From contig JAGCXJ010000220.1 in assembly GCA_017961385.1 (NCBI GenBank), positions 1 to 8,361 on the forward strand: 8,361 nucleotides of DNA. The letters are read 5' to 3'. A program made the position numbers and the translations under genes. A model generated the notes under the pieces. The model was not told the origin of the DNA. It searched no databases and was given only the letters and a program-made list of their open reading frames with translations. Source of the stretch: Lachnospiraceae bacterium (lineage in GTDB: Bacteria > Bacillota > Clostridia > Lachnospirales > Lachnospiraceae). Of the stretch, positions 1 through 6,318 are shown in pieces; the stretch's first letter is position 1, and the number at the start of each line of letters is the position of its first letter.

Positions 1-1012
1 ACTTGAACTCCTCCACGTTTGAAACTGCAGCCACATAGTATACATCGCTCTTAAATGCCGCAACATCCATCTCGCATCCCGATATATACATTACTGCTTT
101 TATCAGCATGAAGACTAAAAGATGATTCATCATTATATCAAATGTGTGATCAGATACTGCTGATATCGCTTTGAAGGAGAACGTATCTTTGTTTATCTTA
201 CTAGCAAGGATGCGTGATACTCTAAGCCACAGCGCTATACCGGTAAATGTTGTAACAAACGGTGTTAACACGCTGCCTGCAAAACCTGTAACCCATACTG
301 TGCTGTATGCCAGTCCTCCGGTTGTATAGATAAGTATCAGGTTGATAAGTATAAGCAGCGAAAAATATATGACTGACGGTATCCTGTCGCGTTTTTCCAG
401 ATCTGTCCTGTACAGTCTCCCAAACTGATATGCCGGTGCCATGAGCATCAGCCTTCCCGGCAGCTTGTACCAGTCATAGACACTCCCTCTTTTTGCAAGA
501 GCCACTACAGCCATACCGACTATAAGATACAGAAGCATTAATATCCATTCATTGAATACATCCTTCTTTTTTATGATCAGATGCCAGATCTTTCTTGCTA
601 ATATATCACACATCTGAAGCAGAAACAGTGCAGGTACAAACCAGGCCGGAGCATTAAGTCCGAATTGATGTCCGCCCATAAAAGGCGCAACAAAAAGATT
701 GTACAGCGTTATATCCGATCCTATATTTATATCCGCATATTTAAGCAGCATGCATATAATCCCGTAGATCACATTCCATATGAAATACGGTATCAGAAGA
801 TGCTTAAACTTCCTTATAAAGAATCCGCATAGATCAAGTTCATCCCTGCTTTTAGAAAAGTATCCCGATATGAAGACAAAGATCATCACATGATATGAGT
901 AATACGGAAAAAGTCCTCCCAGGGCAAGGATATTGAAATCCAGATGCCCCAAGAGGATCAATACTATTCCTATGGCTGAAAGAATTGTAAATGTCAGATT
1001 CTTTTCCTTCAT
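1..1012 (-). CDS. Acyltransferase family 3 membrane protein, 3' end beyond window
   Basis: Reading the minus strand from ATG at 1012 gives 337 uninterrupted codons to the window edge, so the C-terminal end is missing. It is a polytopic membrane protein with the marks of acyltransferase family 3 (OafA/NolL-like O-acetyltransferases): an N-terminal helix ending in LLGH (His23), then a second conserved His41 leading into a helix with FVFISGYF (45-52), a basic loop followed by LLIPYFIW, a WFVPALF segment, and a late SDHTFDIMMNHLL motif. Members move an acetyl or other acyl group onto sugars or surface polysaccharides at the cytoplasmic membrane; the substrate here cannot be read. Family members are usually about 330-380 aa, so most of the gene is visible. 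The start lies 6 bases after the stop of the upstream gene. There is only a weak AAGAGA ribosome site inside that gene's end, which suggests translational coupling. Confidence 0.85.
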   Translation of the reverse strand, partial: MKEKNLTFTILSAIGIVLILLGHLDFNILALGGLFPYYSYHVMIFVFISGYFSKSRDELDLCGFFIRKFKHLLIPYFIWNVIYGIICMLLKYADINIGSDITLYNLFVAPFMGGHQFGLNAPAWFVPALFLLQMCDILARKIWHLIIKKKDVFNEWILMLLYLIVGMAVVALAKRGSVYDWYKLPGRLMLMAPAYQFGRLYRTDLEKRDRIPSVIYFSLLILINLILIYTTGGLAYSTVWVTGFAGSVLTPFVTTFTGIALWLRVSRILASKINKDTFSFKAISAVSDHTFDIMMNHLLVFMLIKAVMYISGCEMDVAAFKSDVYYVAAVSNVEEFK

Positions 1013-1018
1013 AAAAGA

Positions 1019-2068
1019 TTATCTCTTATTGAATACGAGCGGAAGCTCTATACCGAATTCGGCAAATGATGCATATGAATTATAATCCATATCCTTAAGC
1101 TGAAGGGTATCGTCTACCATATCGAGAGTATCTGACTTGCCATCGCTTGTTGTGATATTTACCTTGTCATCAACTATCTCGTAGGTAAAGTCCATATCAG
1201 CTTCCTCAAGGCTTGCGCTTATATCTTCCTTTTCAAGTTCGCTTGCGATATAATCCCTGAAAGACATTCCGTAGAATGATTTAAACTGTTTGTCTATATC
1301 TTCTTCCGACATGCCGAAGTTTAACTTGTACTGCTTGATGATCTCTTCGATCGCTATATCGACAAATTCCTTTATCTTATCTTCAAATCCGCTCTTGTCA
1401 AGCGTCATCCTGCCTGTTCCGTCTTCATTGAATATATAAAGGAATACGACAGGGAAGGTAAAATCCTTCTCAGAGGAATTAAGCCCTATCTGCTTAAGCA
1501 TTGCATTTCCGATATCTACACTGCATGCCCACTCTCCGACAATATCGGGTGTCATCTTCGACTCGCATTCTGCGATCTTGTCTCTTGCATCCTTATAGTT
1601 GGTATCATCGGCGATGACCTTGGCATAAAGATCCATTGCCTTTTGATAATCCTCTTCCTTGAATGCCTTTTCGGCAGCCTCATAATCATCCTTTGACTGC
1701 TTTAATTGTTCGACCTGCTTTGTCAGTTCTTCGAAATCGTCATTATCCTTAAGAACACCCTTTCCGAGAGTCCTTAGATCCTTTTCGATATCATCGTAAT
1801 CCTTCTTGCCGTTTGTGAAATCCTTGGCAAGATCCTTGGCATAGTCAAGCATCTGCTCCTCGATGTCTTCCTTGTCATCGTCGGAAAGCTTCTCAAAGTT
1901 TTCGTTTACGGCCTTTAAGTCGTTATTCTCAATAGCCTTGTTTACCTTGTTTATTGGTCTGTTCATCCAGAACAGTACGCCGCCTGCCGCAAGCAATAAC
2001 ACTACCACTACAGATATCGCTATGATGAGCGGTGCCTTTGACGGCTTGTCATAATTATTCTCAGACAT
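1019..2068 (-). CDS. Membrane-anchored protein with TPR-like segment and lipocalin-like C-terminal domain, function unknown
   Basis: A protein of 349 aa. I do not recognise a named family. A short polar N-terminus is followed by one strong hydrophobic helix (about 13-35), probably an uncleaved signal anchor with the bulk outside the cytoplasm. Residues 38-172 are acidic, lysine-rich and predicted helical; 128-172 (with motifs such as AEKAFKEEDYQKAMDLYAKV) look like one TPR-type helix pair. From 175 the character changes to beta: IVGEWACSVDI, then FNEDGTGRMTLD, and later TYEIVDDKVNI. These are the G-x-W and 'F-x-EDGTG' style motifs seen in lipocalin-like domains of anchored proteins in Clostridia. 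The frame stays open to a GTG at 2083, but that GTG is part of the GGAGGAGG ribosome site, so ATG 2068 is the start. It is first in a unit with the acyltransferase (6-base gap). A role at the cell surface is inferred only. Confidence 0.85.
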   Translation of the reverse strand: MSENNYDKPSKAPLIIAISVVVVLLLAAGGVLFWMNRPINKVNKAIENNDLKAVNENFEKLSDDDKEDIEEQMLDYAKDLAKDFTNGKKDYDDIEKDLRTLGKGVLKDNDDFEELTKQVEQLKQSKDDYEAAEKAFKEEDYQKAMDLYAKVIADDTNYKDARDKIAECESKMTPDIVGEWACSVDIGNAMLKQIGLNSSEKDFTFPVVFLYIFNEDGTGRMTLDKSGFEDKIKEFVDIAIEEIIKQYKLNFGMSEEDIDKQFKSFYGMSFRDYIASELEKEDISASLEEADMDFTYEIVDDKVNITTSDGKSDTLDMVDDTLQLKDMDYNSYASFAEFGIELPLVFNKR

Positions 2069-2073
2069 ATTTT

Positions 2074-2081
2074 CCTCCTCC
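2074..2081 (-). promoter_or_regulatory. Ribosome binding site GGAGGAGG that fixes the start of the anchored protein
   Basis: On the minus strand GGAGGAGG is followed by AAAAT and then ATG at 2068, a 5-base spacing. The in-frame GTG at 2083 overlaps the beginning of this site, so it cannot be the start. Confidence 0.85.
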
Positions 2082-2099
2082 ACTTATAAAAGTATGGTT

Positions 2100-2128
2100 A
2101 TTATATCAAAAAAAAGCTCCCGGAACAA
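2100..2128 (-). promoter_or_regulatory. Sigma-A promoter of the anchored-protein/acyltransferase unit, overlapping the hsp20 terminator
   Basis: On the minus strand there is a perfect -10 TATAAT (2100-2105) preceded by TGA, giving an extended -10. Exactly 17 bases upstream is TTGTTC (2123-2128), a 4/6 match to the -35 consensus. The -35 lies in the loop and 3' arm of the hsp20 terminator, and the spacer carries the terminator's T-tract. Transcription would begin near 2093, leaving a short leader of about 25 bases before ATG 2068. Read from sequence only. Confidence 0.7.
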
Positions 2129-2137
2129 TCCGGGAGC
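2108..2137 (-). terminator. Intrinsic terminator after hsp20
   Basis: A perfect 8-bp GC-rich stem (GCTCCCGG, 2116-2123, with CCGGGAGC, 2130-2137) has a 6-base loop. On the minus strand it is followed by eight T residues (2115-2108). It lies about 40 bases after the hsp20 stop codon. In the plus direction there is no T-tract, so it acts on minus-strand transcripts. Confidence 0.92.
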
Positions 2138-2177
2138 CAAAAGTAAGGGAAAGGAATTTATCAGTCAATGTTAATCA

Positions 2178-2669
2178 TTAACCTTCGATATTTATGAATT
2201 TCTTTTCTTCTTCGACCTTTGCAGGCTCGATCTTTGGAACGAACAGCTGAAGTATTCCGTTGTCATACTTAGCCTTTATATCGTTCTGAGTTACTTCTTC
2301 TCCTACATAGAAGGCTCTTCTGCAGGTGCCGTAGTATCTCTCGCGTCTGATATATTTCTTAGCATCAACCACAGCTTCTTCTCCTTCTGTGTCCTTGTCG
2401 CAAGTCTCCTTCTTTGCAGTTATTGTAAGATATCCGTCCTTAAGCTCTGCTGTGATATCCTCCTTTGCATATCCGGGAAGCTCAACATCAAATTCATATC
2501 CGTCTGCTGTCTCCTGGATATCAGTCCTCATTGAAGGCATCTGCACCTGAGGCAGAACCTGAGGCATGTTTGCAAAACCGTGTCCCTTAGCAGCACTTCT
2601 TACCGGTCTTGTGAAATCATCAAAAAAGTTATCAAAAAAATCCTCTCCAAATAAGCTGGGCATCAACAT
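2178..2669 (-). CDS. hsp20: Small heat-shock protein, Hsp20/alpha-crystallin family
   Basis: A 163-aa ATP-independent holdase chaperone, the usual length for this family. Such proteins assemble into cytoplasmic oligomers that bind unfolding proteins during stress. An N-terminal arm rich in Phe and Asp (7-20) and a Met/Pro/Gln linker precede the alpha-crystallin domain (about 47-150), which has TDIQETADGYEFDVELPGY, a GYLTI strand, RRERYYGTCRRAFYV and the hallmark AKYDNGILQLFVPK. The C-terminal tail carries the I-x-I oligomerisation motif as Ile159-Asn-Ile161. ATG 2669 is chosen because AAGGAGG (2678-2684) lies 8 bases upstream; the nearby ATG at 2663 would be 14 bases away. The gene is monocistronic: its own CIRCE-bearing promoter upstream and a strong terminator downstream. 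Cys residues occur near 90 and in the YYGTC segment; this looks like ordinary variation. Confidence 0.96.
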   Translation of the reverse strand: MLMPSLFGEDFFDNFFDDFTRPVRSAAKGHGFANMPQVLPQVQMPSMRTDIQETADGYEFDVELPGYAKEDITAELKDGYLTITAKKETCDKDTEGEEAVVDAKKYIRRERYYGTCRRAFYVGEEVTQNDIKAKYDNGILQLFVPKIEPAKVEEEKKFINIEG

Positions 2670-2744
2670 TGTTTTTTCCTCCTTAATCTGTTTTAACTAC
2701 CCTCTTTTACGTTTCGATCCAGGTTTTTGCCTGAATCTGATTAT

Positions 2745-2773
2745 GTTTTACACCCATTTTTAGCACTCGTCAA
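2745..2773 (-). promoter_or_regulatory. hsp20: Probable hsp20 promoter with -35 inside CIRCE
   Basis: On the minus strand TTGACG (2768-2773, 5/6 match to -35) is followed after 17 bases by TAAAAC (2745-2750, 4/6 match to -10). The -35 falls in the CIRCE spacer, so bound HrcA would block polymerase. The predicted transcript starts near 2738 and has a leader of about 70 bases. Confidence 0.6.
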
Positions 2774-2786
2774 CGCAGAGTGCTAA
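2760..2786. promoter_or_regulatory. CIRCE operator (HrcA binding site)
   Basis: TTAGCACTC (2760-2768), nine spacer bases, then GAGTGCTAA (2778-2786). This matches the CIRCE consensus TTAGCACTC-N9-GAGTGCTAA without a mismatch. CIRCE is bound by the heat-shock repressor HrcA, best known at groESL and dnaK operons. It lies about 90 bases upstream of the hsp20 ATG and overlaps the predicted -35, which suggests that HrcA represses hsp20 and heat shock relieves this. The MATE gene starts about 137 bases away on the other side, with its own predicted promoter well clear of the site. Confidence 0.95.
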
Positions 2787-2882
2787 ATGTTTATAAATGA
2801 TTTATAACTTTTTATTTTCAGGAAATAATTAGGGCATAAAAAATAAATATTTGCATATTTTAAAAGAAAAAATGTCTACTTT

Positions 2883-2888
2883 TATAAT
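2883..2888 (+). promoter_or_regulatory. Probable -10 element of the MATE transporter gene
   Basis: A perfect TATAAT, with only a weak -35 candidate (TTAAAA at 2860-2865, 17-base spacing) in an AT-rich context. Transcription would start near 2895, giving a leader of about 30 bases before ATG 2924. If correct, this rules out the in-frame TTG at 2888 as a start codon. Confidence 0.45.
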
Positions 2889-2923
2889 TGAAAGCTGGTA
2901 AAAAAAATCTTATATTTGATGCT

Positions 2924-4282
2924 ATGAAAAACACAAAGACTCTTACAATCGATGAAAAGACGCCTCTTATGCTCATAGCCGGGCCTATGTTCATAGAGCT
3001 GTTTTTGAATATCCTATTAAACAATGTTGATACCATGATGCTTTCTCATTACTCTGAAAACGCAGTAGGCGCCGTGGGTAATGCAAACCAGGTCATGTTC
3101 CTTGTCATCATCATGTTCAATATAATAGCTACAGCCACAAGTGTTGTTGTAGCCCAGTATCTTGGTGCGAAGCAGTTTGACAAGATGAACATGATATATA
3201 CTCTTGCCGTGGCATTCAACTTCACCATAGGAATAATCCTAAGCCTTGCCCTTGTACTGTCCCGTTTCAAGCTCATGAACATGCTCAATGTTTCCGCTGA
3301 GATGATGAACTATGCCACTACCTATATACTTATAGTCGGCAGTTCCATGTTCCTGCAGGCATGTACGAATGTCATGCTGCAGATCCTGCGATGCAACGGA
3401 TATACAAAGATAGGCATGTATCTGTCATTAATAATCAATGTGGTTAACATAATTGGAAACTATTCTTTCCTTTACGGGCCTCTTAAATACTTAAACCACG
3501 GTGTTGCCGGTGTTGCGATCTCAACGGTAACGGCAAGGACCATCGCATTTTTGGTAGCTTTCATCTTCTTTTACAGAATGAAGATAGGTCGTATCTCCTT
3601 AAGGCTGTTAAAGCCCTTCCCGACTGCTTTTCTAATAAAGATGATAAAGGTAGGCCTTCCTTCCGCCGGAGAGAATTTCTCATACAGCATGTATCAGATG
3701 GTGCTCCTTTCCTTTGTCAACACAATGGGAAACGATTCGGTAAATGCAAGGGTATACTGCAACTCGCTTATAGCTTTTGCAATGGTATTCTCAAATGCCT
3801 CCGCAATGTCTACACAGATCATAACAGGACATTTAGTCGGTGCTGGCAGAGAAGATGCAGCATACAAAAGAGTATTTAAGACACTTGGCACTTCGTTGCC
3901 GATAACGGTGGCGCTTGCCACGATAAACTGGCTCATCTGCACTTACACCCTGCATCTTTTTACAGACAGTGAATCGATAATAAAGATAGCAAAAACCATA
4001 ATGTTCGTGGATATTTTCATAGAATTCGGCAGATGCCTAAACATGACCTTTGTCAACAGCCTAAAAGCAGCCGGTGCATATATCTTTCCTCTTATAGTAG
4101 GACTTGTAACGATGTGGGGACTGGGCGCGACTGTAGGATACGGTCTCGGCATAGCTGCCGGACTTGGAGTCGCCGGAGTATTCTGCGGGACTGCGACCGA
4201 TGAATGCATCCGCGGTCTTATAGTGATGTACTACTGGTACAAAAAGAAATGGTACGGTAAAAAACTTGTGGAGAATAATTAA
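2924..4282 (+). CDS. MATE family efflux transporter
   Basis: A 452-aa integral membrane protein, near the usual MATE length (440-460 aa), with about twelve hydrophobic helices in two similar halves. MATE proteins export drugs, metabolites or other organic compounds in exchange for Na+ or H+; the substrate cannot be told from sequence. Supporting motifs are the first helix with NNVDTMMLS (33-41), VGAVGNANQV, VVAQYLGAKQ after helix 2, LQILRCNGYTK, NIIGNYSFLYG, GLPSAGENFSY opening the second half, and ITGHLVGAGREDAAYKR, the second-half counterpart of the AQYLGAKQ loop. The frame extends upstream to TTG 2888, but that codon overlaps a likely -10. ATG 2924 (MKNTKTLTIDEKTPL) leaves a normal short cytoplasmic N-terminus. 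Unlike most genes here it has no clear Shine-Dalgarno sequence, only an A-rich leader. It ends in TAA followed at once by a second in-frame TAA. Confidence 0.93.
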   Translation: MKNTKTLTIDEKTPLMLIAGPMFIELFLNILLNNVDTMMLSHYSENAVGAVGNANQVMFLVIIMFNIIATATSVVVAQYLGAKQFDKMNMIYTLAVAFNFTIGIILSLALVLSRFKLMNMLNVSAEMMNYATTYILIVGSSMFLQACTNVMLQILRCNGYTKIGMYLSLIINVVNIIGNYSFLYGPLKYLNHGVAGVAISTVTARTIAFLVAFIFFYRMKIGRISLRLLKPFPTAFLIKMIKVGLPSAGENFSYSMYQMVLLSFVNTMGNDSVNARVYCNSLIAFAMVFSNASAMSTQIITGHLVGAGREDAAYKRVFKTLGTSLPITVALATINWLICTYTLHLFTDSESIIKIAKTIMFVDIFIEFGRCLNMTFVNSLKAAGAYIFPLIVGLVTMWGLGATVGYGLGIAAGLGVAGVFCGTATDECIRGLIVMYYWYKKKWYGKKLVENN

Positions 4283-4283
4283 T

Positions 4284-4307
4284 AAAGGACGCCTTTTGGC
4301 GTCCTTT
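4284..4307. terminator. Hairpin terminator between convergent genes, probably bidirectional
   Basis: A perfect 10-bp stem AAAGGACGCC / GGCGTCCTTT (4284-4293 and 4298-4307) with a TTTT loop. It lies 1 base after the MATE stop and 11 bases beyond the stop of the opposing KAP gene. The A/T ends of the arms supply short T-rich tails in both directions. These tails are interrupted, so efficiency is uncertain. Confidence 0.8.
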
Positions 4308-4318
4308 AATCTTTAATA

Positions 4319-6292
4319 TCATGCTCCCAGATAGGTCATTACCTGTTCGAGCATCTCTGTAAAGCTCTCTATTGCTATCTCTCGAGTCCTTCCGCTTATC
4401 GGGAAGAATTCTCTGTTTGATATCATCTCCTTGAGTCTTCTCAGTTCTGATATATCCTTCATGTAGAACTGATTGATCGTAGCTCTGTCATATACAACAA
4501 GGAATGCTTTCTTGATCTTGTAGATATCTTCAAGACTGCTCTTTCTTAACAGTTCTACTATCCTGTCGATAGATATGAACTCGGTAAATGATCTGTGCTC
4601 GATATAGTAATCCTTCTTGTCTGTGCAGTTCTCCATGAACTTGTCTGCCGTCTCGTACTTATTGTTGTCAACGGCTGCCGCTATATTGATCTCGCGGTTC
4701 TTCTCATCTATACGAGCCTCGATCGGTCCGTATATCTCCATGTAGAGCTTTCTCTCAGCCTCTGACACGAAGGTTCTTGGCATCTTTCCTATCTCCTGGC
4801 ACTCCGTTGCCTGATCGATAAGATTAAGCATCGTCTTTTGAACATCCTTTATGTCTCTGTTATAGAGCTTCATCCTGTCAAGATAGATCAAAAGATCGAT
4901 GATGTTCTGATAATCCATGTAGGAGTATTTACCTTCCTTAAGCTCGTTTGTGAGCTTGTTTGTAAGAAGTTCAACCTCCTCATCGGATTTGATCCTCCAG
5001 TCCTGAAGTTCCGAAAGAGCCTTACCTGTTGATTTGATCTTTTTATTTCTCAGGCTTTCCTGTTCCTCTAGGTTAATTACCTGCTTAGCGGACTGATTGA
5101 ATGCCTGATCGTCCCAGAATGTCTTTGTGATCCACTCATCGATGAATCTGTGACGCATTATATGCTCGTTTTCCTTGCCTTCAAAAACGATATAGTCAAC
5201 ATTGAGTCCTGAATTCCAGGGAGCAAGCTTCTTGTTCTTTCCGATCGCGCCTGAAAGCCAGATGCTGTACTGAAGGAAGGAATCAACAACGTTTTCATAC
5301 AGCTTTGCGTTTCCGTAATACTCTTTTGTCTTCTTGTAGATCTCGTTGTACTTGTCGATCCAGCGAAGGAAGATACGGAGGTTTCTGTTGTCTGTCTGCA
5401 TGAAGCTGTTCTCGATCCTGTCGATATGATCAAGAAGGAACTTCCTGTATGTCTCATCCTTTACATATGCAGCTGTACCGACAGAAGGATCGCCGTTTAT
5501 TACTTCAAGGATCGTCTCCTTAAGACTCGGATAGTAGGGAAGAGTCTTTCCTACGACCTTTTCTCTTATGTCCTTGTATACATAGTTAACTGAATATACA
5601 TTCTCATTCAGCTTCTTAAGATCATCGACACTTATTGAAGAGATATCCTTCTTCTTTGCAGACTTTGCATCAGCCCCGTCACTCTCGCCAAGAAGCGACT
5701 TGCCTCCGATAAGAAGAGACAGATACTTAAGCTCAAGATTGCTGTTTGTATATATCTTTCCAATATTCTCCTCATCGGCAAGGATGATTATCTTGCATCC
5801 GCAGTGCTCTATAAGGTTATCGATAAAGCCCAGTACCTCGTCAACAGGTATGGTACATCTTTCAAGGTCATCGAAGCATATGACGAAGTTCTTTACCTTT
5901 GAAAGCTCCTTCATAGTGCTGACCTTGCTCATATCCATGTTTACCATATCGTTTATGGATACTGAAACAGCCTTGCTGGCTATCGCTAACATTCCGTTTG
6001 CGGCATTCAAGGCTTCCTTTGTGCCGTTGCTCTTTTTCCACTTCAGATGAAGCATGAAATTTGTCATCAGCTGTTTTGCCAGCGCGTCGATCGTCGCGAT
6101 ACCGTACAGAGAGATATATACATTCTCCTTCGGCGGTCCGTCGACTACCGCTGTAGCTACAGCATCAACCAGATGATGCTCGTACAGATATGTCTTACCT
6201 GAACCCCAGGGGCTGTCGATAAGTATCGCATACTGAGCCATGTCATCTCTTACGTAATCCCTCACACACCTAATGATCTCTTCACGTGTCAT
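4319..6292 (-). CDS. KAP family P-loop NTPase
   Basis: A 657-aa protein with an N-terminal STAND-class KAP NTPase domain. Walker A is DSPWGSGKTYL (26-36, Lys33); a Ser replaces the usual first Gly. Walker B is FVICFDDLERC (136-146), the typical KAP form with paired Asp141-Asp142. A sensor strand IIILADEENIG follows (168-178), then a charged insert (about 202-230), DIREKVVGKT (241-250) and DNRNLRIFLRWIDKY (311-325), placed like a sensor-2/arginine region. The remaining ~330 residues are helical, charged and of no family I recognise. KAP proteins often carry transmembrane helices inserted between Walker A and B; here that stretch has only a weakly hydrophobic segment (about 95-113), so the protein is probably cytoplasmic. 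The start follows GGTGGAGG by 8 bases. It is last in an operon, 26 bases after the dehydrogenase gene. Known relatives include the F-plasmid phage-exclusion protein PifA; a defence role here is possible but unproven. Confidence 0.88.
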   Translation of the reverse strand: MTREEIIRCVRDYVRDDMAQYAILIDSPWGSGKTYLYEHHLVDAVATAVVDGPPKENVYISLYGIATIDALAKQLMTNFMLHLKWKKSNGTKEALNAANGMLAIASKAVSVSINDMVNMDMSKVSTMKELSKVKNFVICFDDLERCTIPVDEVLGFIDNLIEHCGCKIIILADEENIGKIYTNSNLELKYLSLLIGGKSLLGESDGADAKSAKKKDISSISVDDLKKLNENVYSVNYVYKDIREKVVGKTLPYYPSLKETILEVINGDPSVGTAAYVKDETYRKFLLDHIDRIENSFMQTDNRNLRIFLRWIDKYNEIYKKTKEYYGNAKLYENVVDSFLQYSIWLSGAIGKNKKLAPWNSGLNVDYIVFEGKENEHIMRHRFIDEWITKTFWDDQAFNQSAKQVINLEEQESLRNKKIKSTGKALSELQDWRIKSDEEVELLTNKLTNELKEGKYSYMDYQNIIDLLIYLDRMKLYNRDIKDVQKTMLNLIDQATECQEIGKMPRTFVSEAERKLYMEIYGPIEARIDEKNREINIAAAVDNNKYETADKFMENCTDKKDYYIEHRSFTEFISIDRIVELLRKSSLEDIYKIKKAFLVVYDRATINQFYMKDISELRRLKEMISNREFFPISGRTREIAIESFTEMLEQVMTYLGA

Positions 6293-6318
6293 TTGCTATT
6301 CCTCCACCTTTAATATAT

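Noticed and set aside
2069..2083. GTG at 2083 as start of the anchored protein (adding MEEEN)
   Set aside because: These codons are the ribosome binding site GGAGGAGG itself; ATG 2068 lies 5 bases after it.
2845..2860. AAATAT-TTGC-ATATTT inverted repeat upstream of the MATE gene
   Set aside because: Short arms made only of A and T in a very AT-rich spacer are expected by chance.
2872..2901. Nine-codon upstream ORF (MSTFIIESW) before the MATE gene
   Set aside because: It has no convincing ribosome site and would start upstream of the predicted transcription start; short ORFs like this arise by chance.
2888..2923. TTG start adding 12 residues to the MATE protein
   Set aside because: It overlaps a perfect TATAAT -10 and has no ribosome site; the ATG at 2924 gives a normal N-terminus.
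5158..5457. 99-aa ORF on the minus strand in another frame of the KAP gene
   Set aside because: It lies wholly within the KAP gene, is Ser/Thr/Arg-rich with no family features, and is a reading-frame shadow.
5700..6050. 116-aa ORF antisense to the KAP gene
   Set aside because: It is antisense to conserved Walker B-region codons and has no ribosome site or recognisable domain.
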